Below, in pieces: positions 21,771 to 32,791 of a stretch of 64,000 nucleotides of DNA (the stretch's first letter is position 1; each line of letters opens with the position of its first letter). The notes below the pieces were generated by a model. It was given only the letters and a program-made list of their open reading frames with translations. It was not told the origin of the DNA and made no database searches. The stretch comes from Rotaria sordida (lineage: Eukaryota; Rotifera; Eurotatoria; Philodinida; Philodinidae), in NCBI GenBank assembly GCA_905250125.1, contig CAJNOL010000418.1, positions 4,622 to 68,621 on the forward strand, written 5' to 3'. Made by a program: the position numbers and the translations under genes.

Positions 21771-23672
21771 CTATTTGAAAAAATTTAAAAAGGAGAACTT
21801 GAACTTTTTCTTTTTCGGATTGTCTGATGCTTCAGTAGTTGTTGAACTATTCCAAGTTGTGGTTAGGTTTAATAAAGCTGTTGAGTGCGATGGTTTCATT
21901 GCAAATGTTTGCCAGTAAGGTTCTACAAAAGCAGCTTGGTCGAGCCAAACTGTCATTGTATCATTCTTAATTTGAAACAAAAATTTAGTTTGTCGTCGTA
22001 AGTCATATTCCCACCTTTTTCTGTCATAAATATTTAAAAGATAATTTCGATTGTTTTCAATTTCGAAAGTAAGACTGCGAAGATGTACTAAATATGTTTT
22101 CAATAGTGGAACATTATATAAGCTTGATGTATTGATTTTTAGATGTTCGACGTAAGGAAAACACTTGGCAATAATAATAATATCTTCGTTGAATCCATGC
22201 TCAGAAAGAGAAATGTCAAGATCTTTTACAGAATAACCTTTTTCTATGAAAGCATCTATATTAGCGACAAGCAGATCTAAGCTCATATCAAGTAAACTCA
22301 TGTTTGTGAGACATGATAGGAGTGCAGTTAATTCGTCAGTCATTTTTTGTGAACATATGATAGCAAGTTGCCTGATTTTGGAACAATTTACATACGTTTT
22401 CAACCATTTGAATATAGAACTATCCATTTTATCCACTATAAGACACTTCACATTGTCAAAGTAGTAATGACATGATAGAGTACTATTCCTCTCACCAAGA
22501 CTTAAACTTATGTTTTCATTTACTATCATAAGATCATTATTAACAGTGCAGTTGGGTGATGTCAAACATTCAAGAACGGGCCAATCAAATTCATATCGAG
22601 CATTCTGTTTTATCTTGTCTCTAACAAAGTTATTGAAATGCGGGCGTGCATGTTCAGTTATCTTTATATTGAAATTCTTTTTCGATATCCAATATGAGCT
22701 TTGAAACGAAGCGAGCACATTGTCGAAATCAGCTTTTTCTATACGAGATGTAGTCGTTCGAAGAGTAAAATGAGTCAGTGATGGTAATGATGTTTCTAAC
22801 AACATCTTCCATGCGTTTGCATCCAGAAGTTTACTATGCGCCTTAATTTCAAGACGGTTTAAAGCAGGCATACAATTAAAATATTGTGTTAACATGTCTA
22901 TCGTTATTGAACTGTCTCTATCGAAAGATAGGACTAGTGCGCGAAGTGTAGACATTAGTATAAGATTCGTTTTTGAACTCTTTTCTGTCGTACTATAATA
23001 AAAATATGTATTGATTAATTGAACATCAAGATATTTAAGGCAAGGAGAGCACTGGAAAATATATCGTAGATCTTGAAGTTGAAAATGTATACCAGAAATA
23101 GTCAAATGTTCAAGATTTGAAGAGACATTCACCAAATCACTCCAGTCCATAAAAGCTGAATTGCTCAAAAGAGAGAATCGTTTTAACGATTTTAAGCCAA
23201 AAAGACGGGCAATAATATTTCCCAATGACGATCTAGCCTCTGTATTTATTGCTTTTATTGATAAATTATCGATCGTTGTTTGTAACAATGAATTAAGAGT
23301 TCTTTCAACAATTGGCCAATCGATAGCTTCACCATTAAAATGAAAATAAAGTGTTCGGAGTCGTTTAAACGATGCAAACGATGGAAAAAAAGATAGAAAA
23401 GCATAAACTTGACCAGGTGTGTCTTGTTCTGATATGGCTAATTCTTCTATTTTATTGATATAAGCTGATAAAAGACCCATGCAAAATCGAAAATCATCTT
23501 TTCGACATTGAACAAGATCAAAACGAAGTCGTTGACATCGAGTAATAAGCGCATTAAAACGATGATTAAGTTGAAAGCTAAAAGCTCTCAGAACATCTAC
23601 TCCATTAATGTATTTCTCAATAATATCAGTTAATATTTCGTTTGGAAGTGATTCAAATTTTGAGAGTGACAT
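21771..23672 (-). CDS. F-box/LRR-like protein, tandem copy D
   Basis: An intact 633-residue paralogue. The F-box is at residues about 4-45 (FESLPNEILTDIIEKYINGV), followed by LRR-like repeats (LEHLTISGIHFQLQDLRYIF, VKDLDISLSEHGF) and a C-terminal tail with the conserved basic then aromatic segment (KKKKFKFSFLNFFK). It starts at the ATG at 23672, with the conserved AATAATACTAAAAATC flank just upstream. It shares near-identical blocks with C, as noted there. A role as substrate receptor of an SCF-type ubiquitin ligase is inferred from the F-box; the target is unknown. Confidence 0.88.
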   Translation of the reverse strand: MSLSKFESLPNEILTDIIEKYINGVDVLRAFSFQLNHRFNALITRCQRLRFDLVQCRKDDFRFCMGLLSAYINKIEELAISEQDTPGQVYAFLSFFPSFASFKRLRTLYFHFNGEAIDWPIVERTLNSLLQTTIDNLSIKAINTEARSSLGNIIARLFGLKSLKRFSLLSNSAFMDWSDLVNVSSNLEHLTISGIHFQLQDLRYIFQCSPCLKYLDVQLINTYFYYSTTEKSSKTNLILMSTLRALVLSFDRDSSITIDMLTQYFNCMPALNRLEIKAHSKLLDANAWKMLLETSLPSLTHFTLRTTTSRIEKADFDNVLASFQSSYWISKKNFNIKITEHARPHFNNFVRDKIKQNARYEFDWPVLECLTSPNCTVNNDLMIVNENISLSLGERNSTLSCHYYFDNVKCLIVDKMDSSIFKWLKTYVNCSKIRQLAIICSQKMTDELTALLSCLTNMSLLDMSLDLLVANIDAFIEKGYSVKDLDISLSEHGFNEDIIIIAKCFPYVEHLKINTSSLYNVPLLKTYLVHLRSLTFEIENNRNYLLNIYDRKRWEYDLRRQTKFLFQIKNDTMTVWLDQAAFVEPYWQTFAMKPSHSTALLNLTTTWNSSTTTEASDNPKKKKFKFSFLNFFK

Positions 23673-24330
23673 TTATGTGAACAAAATAATACTAAAAATC
23701 GACGAGTAATAATAAAATGCTGTTGAAACTGTCGTGTTGATTTAGATTTTTTCTTTCAAAAAGACAAATAATTGTTTGAATAAGAAAAACATACTTTTTA
23801 CGGTGATAGTGAGTTTTTAAATAACGCTTTGTTCTCTTTCTTTTGTCAACAGAGTATCCTTAGGTTGCTTCTATCTCTACATCAACAACACTTTTTACAG
23901 GTATCCATAAAAGATGAATAATATTTTTGAATTAGTCATTCCAAGAATTACATTAGGATTTGTTTATCATGAAGAAGATCAAAAAAGGATTGTGTCATAA
24001 GAAAGAAAAAAGAACTTTTAATGTTGTTTATTGAAAAGTAATGCTTTTGAGTGAAGCCATTGACAGTTTGATAGCATTATTTTATCTGAAATTTGGATAT
24101 TAAAATTGAAGAAATTCATAAGAAACTGAAAATAATATTTTGTATTTGCAAATAATTCAATTAAACAATGAATAGATTTATGAATTCATCATGCATTTGT
24201 CTCTTTCCAGTTAGATTCATCTAGAAGAAATTATGTTAATACTTTTCTATAGTTTCAAGTTGTTCTTGATAAACAATGTTATATGTAAGATCGCCATAAT
24301 ATTGAAAGTTGGACTGCAGTTTTTATAAAA
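23673..24330. repeat. Duplicated 5' flank of F-box unit D
   Basis: Collinear with 8679-9330 upstream of copy A, including GAAGAAATTCATAAG near 24110 and TATGTTAATACTTTTCT near 24232. It marks the end of the tandem array. Confidence 0.6.
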
Positions 24331-24922
24331 ACAATTAAACACTTTCTTGGATATCATCCTTCATTTCTTTTAGCAAAACAATAATTGAGACATATAAAAA
24401 CCTATTGATATTGTGAGAATAGACGAAAAGTTGGTTCTCATCATACACATCCGCGTCAACAAATATCATATTTCTCACTACACTTCTAAGACTCAGTACG
24501 GAGTCTAGACCTTTTACTGATAATTGTACTGTTTTCGAATAAATAAACAAAAATATTGGCTAGTATTATTTGTTATCTTAACGATTGTCTATACTCGAAG
24601 AAAGCCTTTTCTATAATCATTACTAGGCAATCTTTCAACAAGATCTCTTTTCATGTATGGATGATGGTGTGTTACACAATGGTCAGAATCATTACAAACA
24701 TATATATAAGCTGCTCAAGCATTTTTCTATAACAATGATACATTTACATTAAATTTTCATTATGATGTATCATTTAATTGAGTAGAAATATTTTATTCAA
24801 GCCGAATTCATACTATTGATTATCCAAGGAAGCATGCATCTCTCAATATGTTAATGATATTTATTTTCAAATTCGTGTATTCAGACGTCATTTTTTATCA
24901 ATAAAATTCGCCTTTTTAATTC

Positions 24923-25270
24923 TCTAGAAAATGGTATATTTTTTATTAATGTAAATAACATCTATCATTTCTCTTCAATGTATTTAAATCTAGGCTATTC
25001 GATGATTGCTGATCTTTGAAGGTGGACGAGGAAATTTTTTTCGAGTCTTACTGTTGTATAATCCAAGTACGACAATATTACTCTTAAAACATTCAGAATA
25101 TTCTTTCAATCGCACTGAAATATAGAAATGAGATTTTCAGAAATGATTGAATATTTTAGCAGACCGATGTACGAAATCTCAAGTGTCCATCTTGGACAGT
25201 TCATCTGAAGTGTGTCTTGAGAATTGATCGATTATATTTACATTAATGAAAACTATACCATTTTATAGAC
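24923..25270. repeat. Foldback element with ~50-bp terminal inverted repeats
   Basis: The left end (24923-24975, around AAATGGTATATTTTTTATTA) is an imperfect complement of the right end (25225-25270, around CATTAATGAAAACTATACCA). The interior of about 250 bp lacks an ORF. Its right edge abuts the SGNH hydrolase fragment. Confidence 0.65.
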
Positions 25271-25276
25271 AATTAA

Positions 25277-25723
25277 AAGAAGTATCAATACAATATTGAG
25301 AAGTTCTTTCATCAATTTAAAAGAATTATTTATCCATTGAAACCAATTATGTTTATTATTTATGCCAGTAAAAATGATATTGCTAATGAACAATCACCAC
25401 TTATTTTTCAATCAATCTTTCGACAATTTATTCTAACAATTTGTCGTTTTTTTGTTTCATATATATCTATTGCTTATATTTCGTTAAAGTCAAATCTATC
25501 TCGTATTAGTAAAATGGGACAAATGAATGATACAAATAATCGTTTTTGAGAAGATATCGAATTATTATTTCATGATGTTACTTTTATTCATATTTGGTCT
25601 GATATACTTTCAGCTGATAATAATTCATTACATATGAATAGTAAAGGTTACGCATTTTGTGCAAAAGCAGTTACAACTTATCTTCAATCAGTTTTTTTTA
25701 AATGTACCATTCAAATGAATTAA
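25277..25723 (+). pseudogene. SGNH/GDSL-type hydrolase fragment (C-terminal half)
   Basis: One frame reads about 148 codons with a single TGA at 25547-25549. It contains FFHQFKRIIYPLKPIMFIIYASKNDIA, where the G/S-x-N-D pattern is block III of SGNH hydrolases, then IAYISLKSNLSRISKMGQMN. After the stop come FIHIWSDILSADNNSLHMNS and KGYA, corresponding to the catalytic D-x-x-H block V. The N-terminal half with the nucleophile serine (GDS block) is absent; the frame starts a few bases after the foldback element ending at 25270. It is therefore a truncated relic of a lipase/esterase-like gene. The frame being open on both sides of one stop suggests recent decay. Confidence 0.7.
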
Positions 25724-26431
25724 TATATAATTTTGAAGAAATTTTATTAATCATAGTTTAAATAGAAATGGATAGGTTTTTATTTTAATTTAATTGATTC
25801 ATTTTTTTTTTCTATTGAAGATTTCTTTGATTCTTTTTGACAAATAAATATTTATTTTATTTGAATCTTGAATAAATCTTACAAAAAAAAAACCTGTATA
25901 AAATATACTCAAAAATGCTCGTAGTTCATTCTTTTTGGACGAGAAGTTTTATTTTTTTCACTATTTTTTGACTGTAAAATATTGTTCAAATGCATCTTTC
26001 TATTGAAAACAATGAAATGTGAAATATAATATTAAGCCTTTTTTTGCCTGTGATGTTTGTTCAATTTTGTGTGAAATTGATGCGCATCATTTTTAGTATT
26101 TATAGTTTAGCAAAGTAAATATATGACATAGAAAAACAAAATGATCAGTTAAGTGTATGATTAATTTTTGAGCACCTTAGCACATCTTTTACTTCTATAA
26201 ACTAAGACTTATTTAGTTGGACTATGTACACTTCGAATATATTATATGCTATCAATTGATTAATCTAAATAAATCTTGAAAAAGACAAGTCTCAATAGTT
26301 CTTTTTTTGTTTATGATCTTGACTATTTCTTAATTATGATAAAATACTTGAGATTGAATTGTTCTTTTCTTCAAAATTTTCTCGATAATTATTTTAATGA
26401 ATTTAAAACTGCGAAAATTTTTATTGATTAA
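25724..26431. other. Intergenic
   Basis: AT-rich sequence; no gene or repeat supported. It contains the 3' flank of the TPR gene on the minus strand. Confidence 0.4.
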
Positions 26432-28693
26432 TTAATAAAAAATCATACATATAGAAACAATTAAAATTAAAAAAAAACACAATTGATTATTGTTAGCAGA
26501 ATTTGTCGTGTTTCCCATCTTAGTAATAAAATCAATTGCTTCTTGAGAAAATACTGGATCACTATTATTTGAAGAGCTTATTTGAGCAAGTAATTGTCGA
26601 TAGAATTTTACTGCTTCATCATTAGAACGAAGTTGAGAATTAGCTCGAGCCATACCAAGTGTATTAATTGCTCGATTAGGTACTGTTAGATTTGCTATTT
26701 GATAAAGATTCAATGCATATCCTGGAAAATCATTTATAGATACTTGTGTACCATTTAACATATATGTAGGAATAGGTTGTCCCTTAAAAGAAATTTTAGT
26801 TTGATAAGATTTTAATAAAATCTATATTTAGATTTACCGATTGATTTTGATATTGTCGATGAATAAGTAATAAATGCATAGCTAATAATTCGGATGAACG
26901 TGCAAATGTTAAAATTGGACTATTATTATCAATAACAAGATTAAATTCACGTTGAGTAGCTTCATTTAATACATTTAAACAATCTTGAAATGAATTATTT
27001 TTAAAATACATAATTCCTTGAATTTGAGATATCATCATTGATATACTTGTTGATATATATTGATTTAATGAAGCAGTTTGATTAGAAAGTATAGAAAAAC
27101 GAGCAAACTGTTGATCCATTATGGATGCTAATTGCGACTGAGTATAATTCGTATCATTGGCAGTTAATAATCGAATACAATCACCTCAAAAAAAAAATAA
27201 AATGATTGAATTTGGTAGGATTTTTAGAATAATTATAACTTACTAAATCGATATCCAGCTTCACTCCATGCTACAATTACACTTGGATTATTTTCATCGA
27301 GTGTAACAGGTGTAAACATTACAGTAAGTTTTTCTAAATCTTTCATTTTATTGTTCATTTGAATATCATATGGAAGCCAGTAGAAAAGATTGATAGCAAC
27401 ACGTGAAAGAGCTCGATATGCAAATAATAAATGATGAGCTAATGTCGGGAATGTTCGATTATAAGTAATATACAAATCATTTATTAAAGATAATGTACCA
27501 AGCCAATCACCTGTGTGTAAACGAGAAAACGAAAGCCATTCTGTTGCATAAGCTCGATTTTCAGCATCACATAATAGAAACGATGATGTTTGATCTGTTG
27601 TATCAAGTTGAGCCATAGCAAGTTCAACTTGAGTTGAAGATATATTAGATACATTATGACCCACTGTTTTAATCAAGCATAATGTTAAACTGGTTTGAAT
27701 AGATTTTTCATCAGATGATTTAGCTGACAGCAATGAACCTAATGATAAAAATAAGATAGTATACAATTGTAATAAATATTAATACAAAACATAAAAGTTA
27801 GTTCAAGGTGTTTAGTTTTATAAAATTTTCATTTACCTGTACGCATCCAAATATGACTCAATAAATGTTGTGGATATGATAATGTATTAACTAACTGTTG
27901 ATAAGTTAATATATAATTTATTGCTTTTTCAGATATATTTATCTGAGCAACATCATAAGCATGTATCAAATAATGAAGAGCACCTGGATGATTTGGTTCA
28001 GTTGTTAGAGCAGTTTCCAATACTTCTCTTGCTTGTATCATCGGTGCAGGTTCCATTTGACCTTGAAATTCAGTTTCAAAGGCTACATTAAGAAGAGAAA
28101 GACCCCATAAAACACGAATATCAGTTTCATTTGGATATGTTTTTGATAAACCAGCTATCGCTGATAAAAATGCTTGTTCTCCAGCTGTAATCGATGATTG
28201 ATTTGCATACCATTGATAAACTGTTGCTAGTAATGATGATTGAAATGGTGAAAGTTCTATATTTGATGTTTCCAACATTGACATAGTCGCATTATATGCT
28301 GCCAGGCCACAATCAAAATCAATGTATGACCATAATGAATATTTACATCTAGTTAAAAATAAAAATCTATTATAGAGAAATAAATATTGTAGATATTGAA
28401 ACATACGCAAGCATCTTTCCAATATATGGTTCAATGAATGTAGGTGTAATATTAATTGCGAGATTAAAAGCTTCCAGTGCTTCATCATACATAAATGAAT
28501 GAAAACAAAAATATCCAATAGCAAAATGATGATGTGCAAGTGATGATCGATCAATTGTAAGACCAAGTGGTCGTTGTATATCACTTAATTGTATATATGA
28601 TTCCCATGGAAGAATGCCATCGGATGTATCCCATGACTGACTAATAATATGTTTACAATTAGCAAAAAGGATTATAAGGACATATACGTTCAT
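26432..28693 (-). CDS. Secreted TPR-repeat protein with hydrophobic C-terminal tail, copy 1 (5 exons)
   Basis: Exons (minus): 28693-28407, 28348-27837, 27738-27244, 27184-26838, 26782-26432, all with GT-AG introns of 55-98 bp; phases sum to a 663-residue protein. The N-terminus is a signal peptide (MNVYVLIILFANC). TPR-like helices follow: AHHHFAIGYFCFHSFMYDEA then EAFNLAINITP, and NHPGALHYLIHAYD. That motif is typical of a TPR family also found in bacteria, whose next conserved motif is HMPxHI; here it has become HLLSHI. The tail LCFFLILIVSICMIFY after a short Asn/Ser/Thr-rich spacer could be a membrane anchor or GPI-attachment signal. It is a paralogue of the gene at 34620-37618. Biochemical function is unknown; an extracellular or lumenal location is likely. 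Confidence 0.85.
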
Positions 28694-31296
28694 GTTTTTT
28701 GATCAAATGCAAAATGAAAAATATACAATGATATATTGTATACAATAGAATCGCTTCGTTGATTTTAACAACAGATAAAATATACAATGAGTCGATATTT
28801 TATAAATACATCGATCTATGTACTGTTTGTTACTGTTTACAATAACGTTATGAATAGAGAAAATAAAGAATCGTGCACTATATGCATCCCAAGGTAATAA
28901 AAAGTATATGCGAATATATGTAAAATTATATACGTAAATCCTATCTAAATGATTCAGTACAGACCGATAGTCATCGAAGAATAAACGCACTTATAAAATT
29001 CCGACGTTAGATTATTAGATACTATTTTTTACCTGAAAATTAAGATTTGCTACATTAATACATCAAAGACTGATATAACTTGAAAAGATTATACTCATAG
29101 AAACATCTAGCATAAACTACCTTGAATTTCTTTTTCTTTTATCATTATATTGTAAACAATTGAAGATGTAATAGATTAATTAATCATACATACTAGCAGC
29201 AGACATTTTATAATTACTAGAATATATATAATAAAAAAACAAAATCATTACAATAGGTTACAAATACTAGTTCATTAATTTGGTATAAATAAGTGATATC
29301 TGTATAACACATCGTTCTGATTGTTGTATAATATTTCGATGAATATGTTTTTTCACAAGATAGTTGATGAAATGAACCAAATTTTATGCTGATTACATAT
29401 GCTATCGTAGATTTTGTTTCATAAATAAATTCATTGTCAATATTCAGTGCGAACATTTCGTCATATTTTGTCCTACTGGAATTTTCTTTTTTCTGATTAA
29501 GATCATTCACTATTAACGATTGAAATTGTTAATATTTCTATACAAATAAAATCAAATTCTTTATAATTAAAAAAAAATTGACTCGTTTTATTTAAATATA
29601 GACCTTCAATGAAGTTAATTTTTGCATTAGTCCTAGTTTATAGCAAATTTGTCAACAGATTAAATTAAATGTAAGCAGTTTTAACCAAATAAATATCTGA
29701 AGGTAACATTTCTATACTATCAATTCAATAATTACAAAAATACAATTACCAAATACTAATCGAATTAAAATCAGAAACAAAAGAAAAACAGAAAGAACAT
29801 AATTATTTTTAGCAGTATAAGAGATATATCCGCCTTCTATATCGTCATCTTAATTCATGTCTTATCGGTGAACATGCAAAATGATATTCATTACCTTGTT
29901 CGATTTTCAATAGTAGATATAAAAAATAATCATGCTCTTATCTAATTCACCAGTATATATATTAGAGAAAAAATTAGATAGTTTTGCAAAAAAACAATAG
30001 AAGAGTCAATTTCTTACTTTTCCTCACTGTTAGACTTGATGTATTTCATGAACAAATTATTATTGAACATCGTCACAAAACATGTGTCACAGATGCAGTT
30101 TTTGATAACGAATCTGAATATATCAGTTTTCTAACTCCAATAGAGTGGAAGATTTTCTTAAAATCGAAAAAAAAACGTATCACTTTTTTAATATTAAAGA
30201 ATTCTTTAAAGAAAAATAATTCATTCAGAACTATCGAAAAAACTCGATTTTTTTAATCAAACGGCTTTTCAAAAAGAAATAAAATAAAATACATATTCTT
30301 GCTCAGCTCGTCGAGTTCTATCTAGCATTGTATAAAAAAAAATGAAAAAAATATTTGCTTCAATTTGACATTCTTTGCATTTTTCTATATGGTATAAACA
30401 TGTTTTATGTCAGTCTAATCGGAACATATCCAGGTGAAGAGCTTTTCCAGAGTTGTTATCATTTTCTTAATGTCGTTATGATGATTTCACTTCAATTCAT
30501 TTGATAATTTCAACGAAAGAAAATGATACAATGACTGAAACACGTGAATTTATTCTTTTCACACTTGTCATGCTAATTTGACACATTCTGAACTATGAAG
30601 TGAAATTTAAAGAAAACTTCTACTACCTATCAACCATCGTCATGATCTATGAATTTTTCTTTTTTTGAAATTGACACAACTAGCTCGTTTAGTTTGCCAA
30701 GTCTCGAATTTCTATTTCAAAAAAGAAGATAGCCAATCGCACATAGATTGCGTTTGATACAGTGTCATTTATTGTAAAAGTTACTTAAATCTCATTAGCT
30801 ATTAGTGATTTCATTATTACAATTCTCGATGCATTATCAATTGTTGTTATCAAGCATTTTTGCACAATATTTGATCTTCTTGTGATCAATATTCTTTGCG
30901 CGAATTAAAAGAAATGCATGTATACTATTGGCTTCGATATTTTGATCTATCTTGAGGCTGAGAGTGTAAGTTTATAGGATTTTCTAGCAATACAGACCGT
31001 TGCAAACAGATACAATGGTAGGATTTCTTAGCATCATATATCGTGACAAACAGTATTGATGAAGGTTCCGAATATTAGAATGAATCATGTGGCTAGAACT
31101 CTGCTTAACGAGCGGAATGAATCCATCGTATTTCATATTTTAATCCCGCAGAGATCATGCTCACAGACTTTTTTGGTAAGATGATTAATATTCGTAATAC
31201 ATTTAATCATTCAAAAAACATTTAGTAAGTGTCAATGACATTCATTATATTATGTGTAATTTATTGTTTTAGGAAAAAAAAATATATAATAAACAG
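28694..31296. other. 2.6-kb intergenic region
   Basis: AT-rich. Short ORFs here lack ATG starts or splice support and look random. A weak direct repeat of about 45 bp occurs at about 30978-31020 and 31020-31062 (AGGATTT-CTAGCA...CAAACAG). Nothing else seen. Confidence 0.4.
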
Positions 31297-32001
31297 TCAA
31301 GAAATTGCTGGAGTTGTTTCTACATGTATTGCAATTTGTTTTATCAGTATTCGCTTCATCTTATTTCTGATATAATTCATCAATTCAGGCAATACTAATA
31401 AACATATAAAGGATTGAACAGTACAAACAAAATATATTGAAAAGGTTATATAATAAATCGTTGGTATATCTTCATATACATTAGGCATAAAATATATTTG
31501 TATTACAGATACAAATGTCACAGGACCCCATCCTANNNNNNNNNNGAACATAGCTGGATAAAATATACAAAATATTAATGGAATATAATGAAGTATCAAT
31601 CGTATTTTATTTATACGTAACCAATGATTATTGAATATAAGAATATGTCGTTGAATACTGGCAGTAGCTGTAAGATAAAGACTAATAACAAGAAGAGTCC
31701 AATCGATCCAATACCACCAACGACAAAATGATAATGTTTGAGGATTATCATAACCAATACGTTGAGAGTTAAGGGTAAAAGGAAGATCAACAGTAGTGTA
31801 CAAAAGTGAAATAACAATAAGAAGGAAAATGACATGATTGTGTAAAGCTTTAATTATCATCGATTTCCAATGTAAGAAGAAATAGATTAATATGATGAGA
31901 CTACAAACGATTGATGAGAGTTCAACAAACAATAATATACCAAATATTATAGGCTTAGGAGTTACAGAGTATTCTGTGATTGTAGTGTTTTCTTCTTCCA
32001 T
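31297..32001 (-). CDS. Divergent rhodopsin-type GPCR, internally collapsed at assembly gap
   Basis: About 234 residues as assembled, starting at the ATG at 32001 (MEEENTTITEY, with an N-glycosylation site). Hydrophobic segments correspond to TM1 (FGILLFVELSSIVCSLIILI), TM2 (VIFLLIVISLLYT), TM3 (IDWTLLVISLYLTATASIQR, with Q-R-H in place of DRY) and TM4 (LILHYIPLIFCIFYPAMF). After ten Ns come segments that fit TM6 and TM7 (GWGPVTFVSVIQIYF; ITFSIYFVCTVQSFICLLVL then PELMNYIRNKM). Extracellular loop 2, TM5 and loop 3 are missing, so the gap probably hides some 200-300 nt. The ligand is unknown. The style matches large rotifer GPCR families (general knowledge). It lies between the two TPR paralogues on the same strand. 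Confidence 0.75.
   Translation of the reverse strand: MEEENTTITEYSVTPKPIIFGILLFVELSSIVCSLIILIYFFLHWKSMIIKALHNHVIFLLIVISLLYTTVDLPFTLNSQRIGYDNPQTLSFCRWWYWIDWTLLVISLYLTATASIQRHILIFNNHWLRINKIRLILHYIPLIFCIFYPAMFXXXXGWGPVTFVSVIQIYFMPNVYEDIPTIYYITFSIYFVCTVQSFICLLVLPELMNYIRNKMKRILIKQIAIHVETTPAIS
31536..31545. other. Assembly gap (10 N) inside the GPCR gene
   Basis: The placeholder joins TM4 directly to TM6-like sequence, so it likely represents far more than 10 bases. Confidence 0.8.
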
Positions 32002-32275
32002 AATGATAATTTTGAAAAAAAGAGTTTCTAGCAAAGAAGATTCAAAGCAACGCTCAGAATGTGATCTTAATACTTGTTCCTATTTAAATAAATGCCTATT
32101 TGATTCGTTGTATTCTTTTTTAAAACTTTCTCCATAATTTTTATGACAATGTTTGCTGTTGCAATCATTAATATTTTCTTTGATAGAAAGTTGCAACAAA
32201 AGAAGTATGATCGTTAGATAAGCATCAATAATGTGATGTCTTCATTTATCCTCTACTTTATTCGACATGTCAGGA

Positions 32276-32486
32276 TCATAACACCGATAAATCTTCTTTT
32301 AAATGCGACCATACAGCACGTTCTTTTTCTTTCAATTGTTTATGCATTCTTTTATGTTCACAAGAACGATAAGCATCAAATATCATGTCTTCTTGTATCA
32401 TAAAAAAAGATAAAAAGATTAACGATGTTGTTCATCTAACCATATCTTTTTTCTAATATCCATTTCAGAGAGAGGATTGAATTGTA
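32276..32486 (-). pseudogene. Two-exon coding remnant, family unknown
   Basis: The minus strand reads YNSILSLK-like or, in the better frame, QFNPLSEMDIRKKIWLDEQH from 32486 to 32424. After a 32-bp stretch bounded by GTTAAT and CAAG it continues in frame as DMIFDAYRSCEHKRMHKQLK then EKERAVWSHLKEDLSVL and a stop at 32276-32278. Codon use matches real genes here. A 32-bp intron would be very short, so this may be a broken gene; no upstream exon was found, and a foldback element lies just 300 bp upstream. Function not recognised. Confidence 0.35.
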
Positions 32487-32791
32487 CTGTTTTGTAACTA
32501 AACAGAACCGATCGACTTTTTAAAAACTTTGAACCAAGACGAATCAATAAGTATCAAACTTAATATTGTTTAGTAAGGGCATTAGTTTCAGAATGTCTCA
32601 TACATGGTGGAGTCAAATCAATTTAGTGGAGGATCAAAACAACATTTCCAAATAATGGCGAGTGGACAAAAATAGGTGATGGTTAACTTTTAGAATTCTA
32701 TTGCTAAAAAAGAAGAATTTTTCTTAGATGGTGAGAAAACTAGTAGCCACATTCATGCCCACACCACCACCAACACCACATATCCACAGTA

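Noticed and set aside
24335-24550. 71-codon minus-strand ORF after the F-box array
   Set aside because: No homology, no counterpart upstream of the other units and no splice context; consistent with chance.
28703-29510. Two ~95-codon minus-strand ORFs upstream of TPR copy 1
   Set aside because: Aromatic, AT-driven composition without domain patterns. TPR copy 1 already has a good ATG with signal peptide at 28693.
29984-30256. 90-codon plus-strand ORF
   Set aside because: The frame opens with TTG and is lysine/phenylalanine-rich as expected from AT-rich noise.
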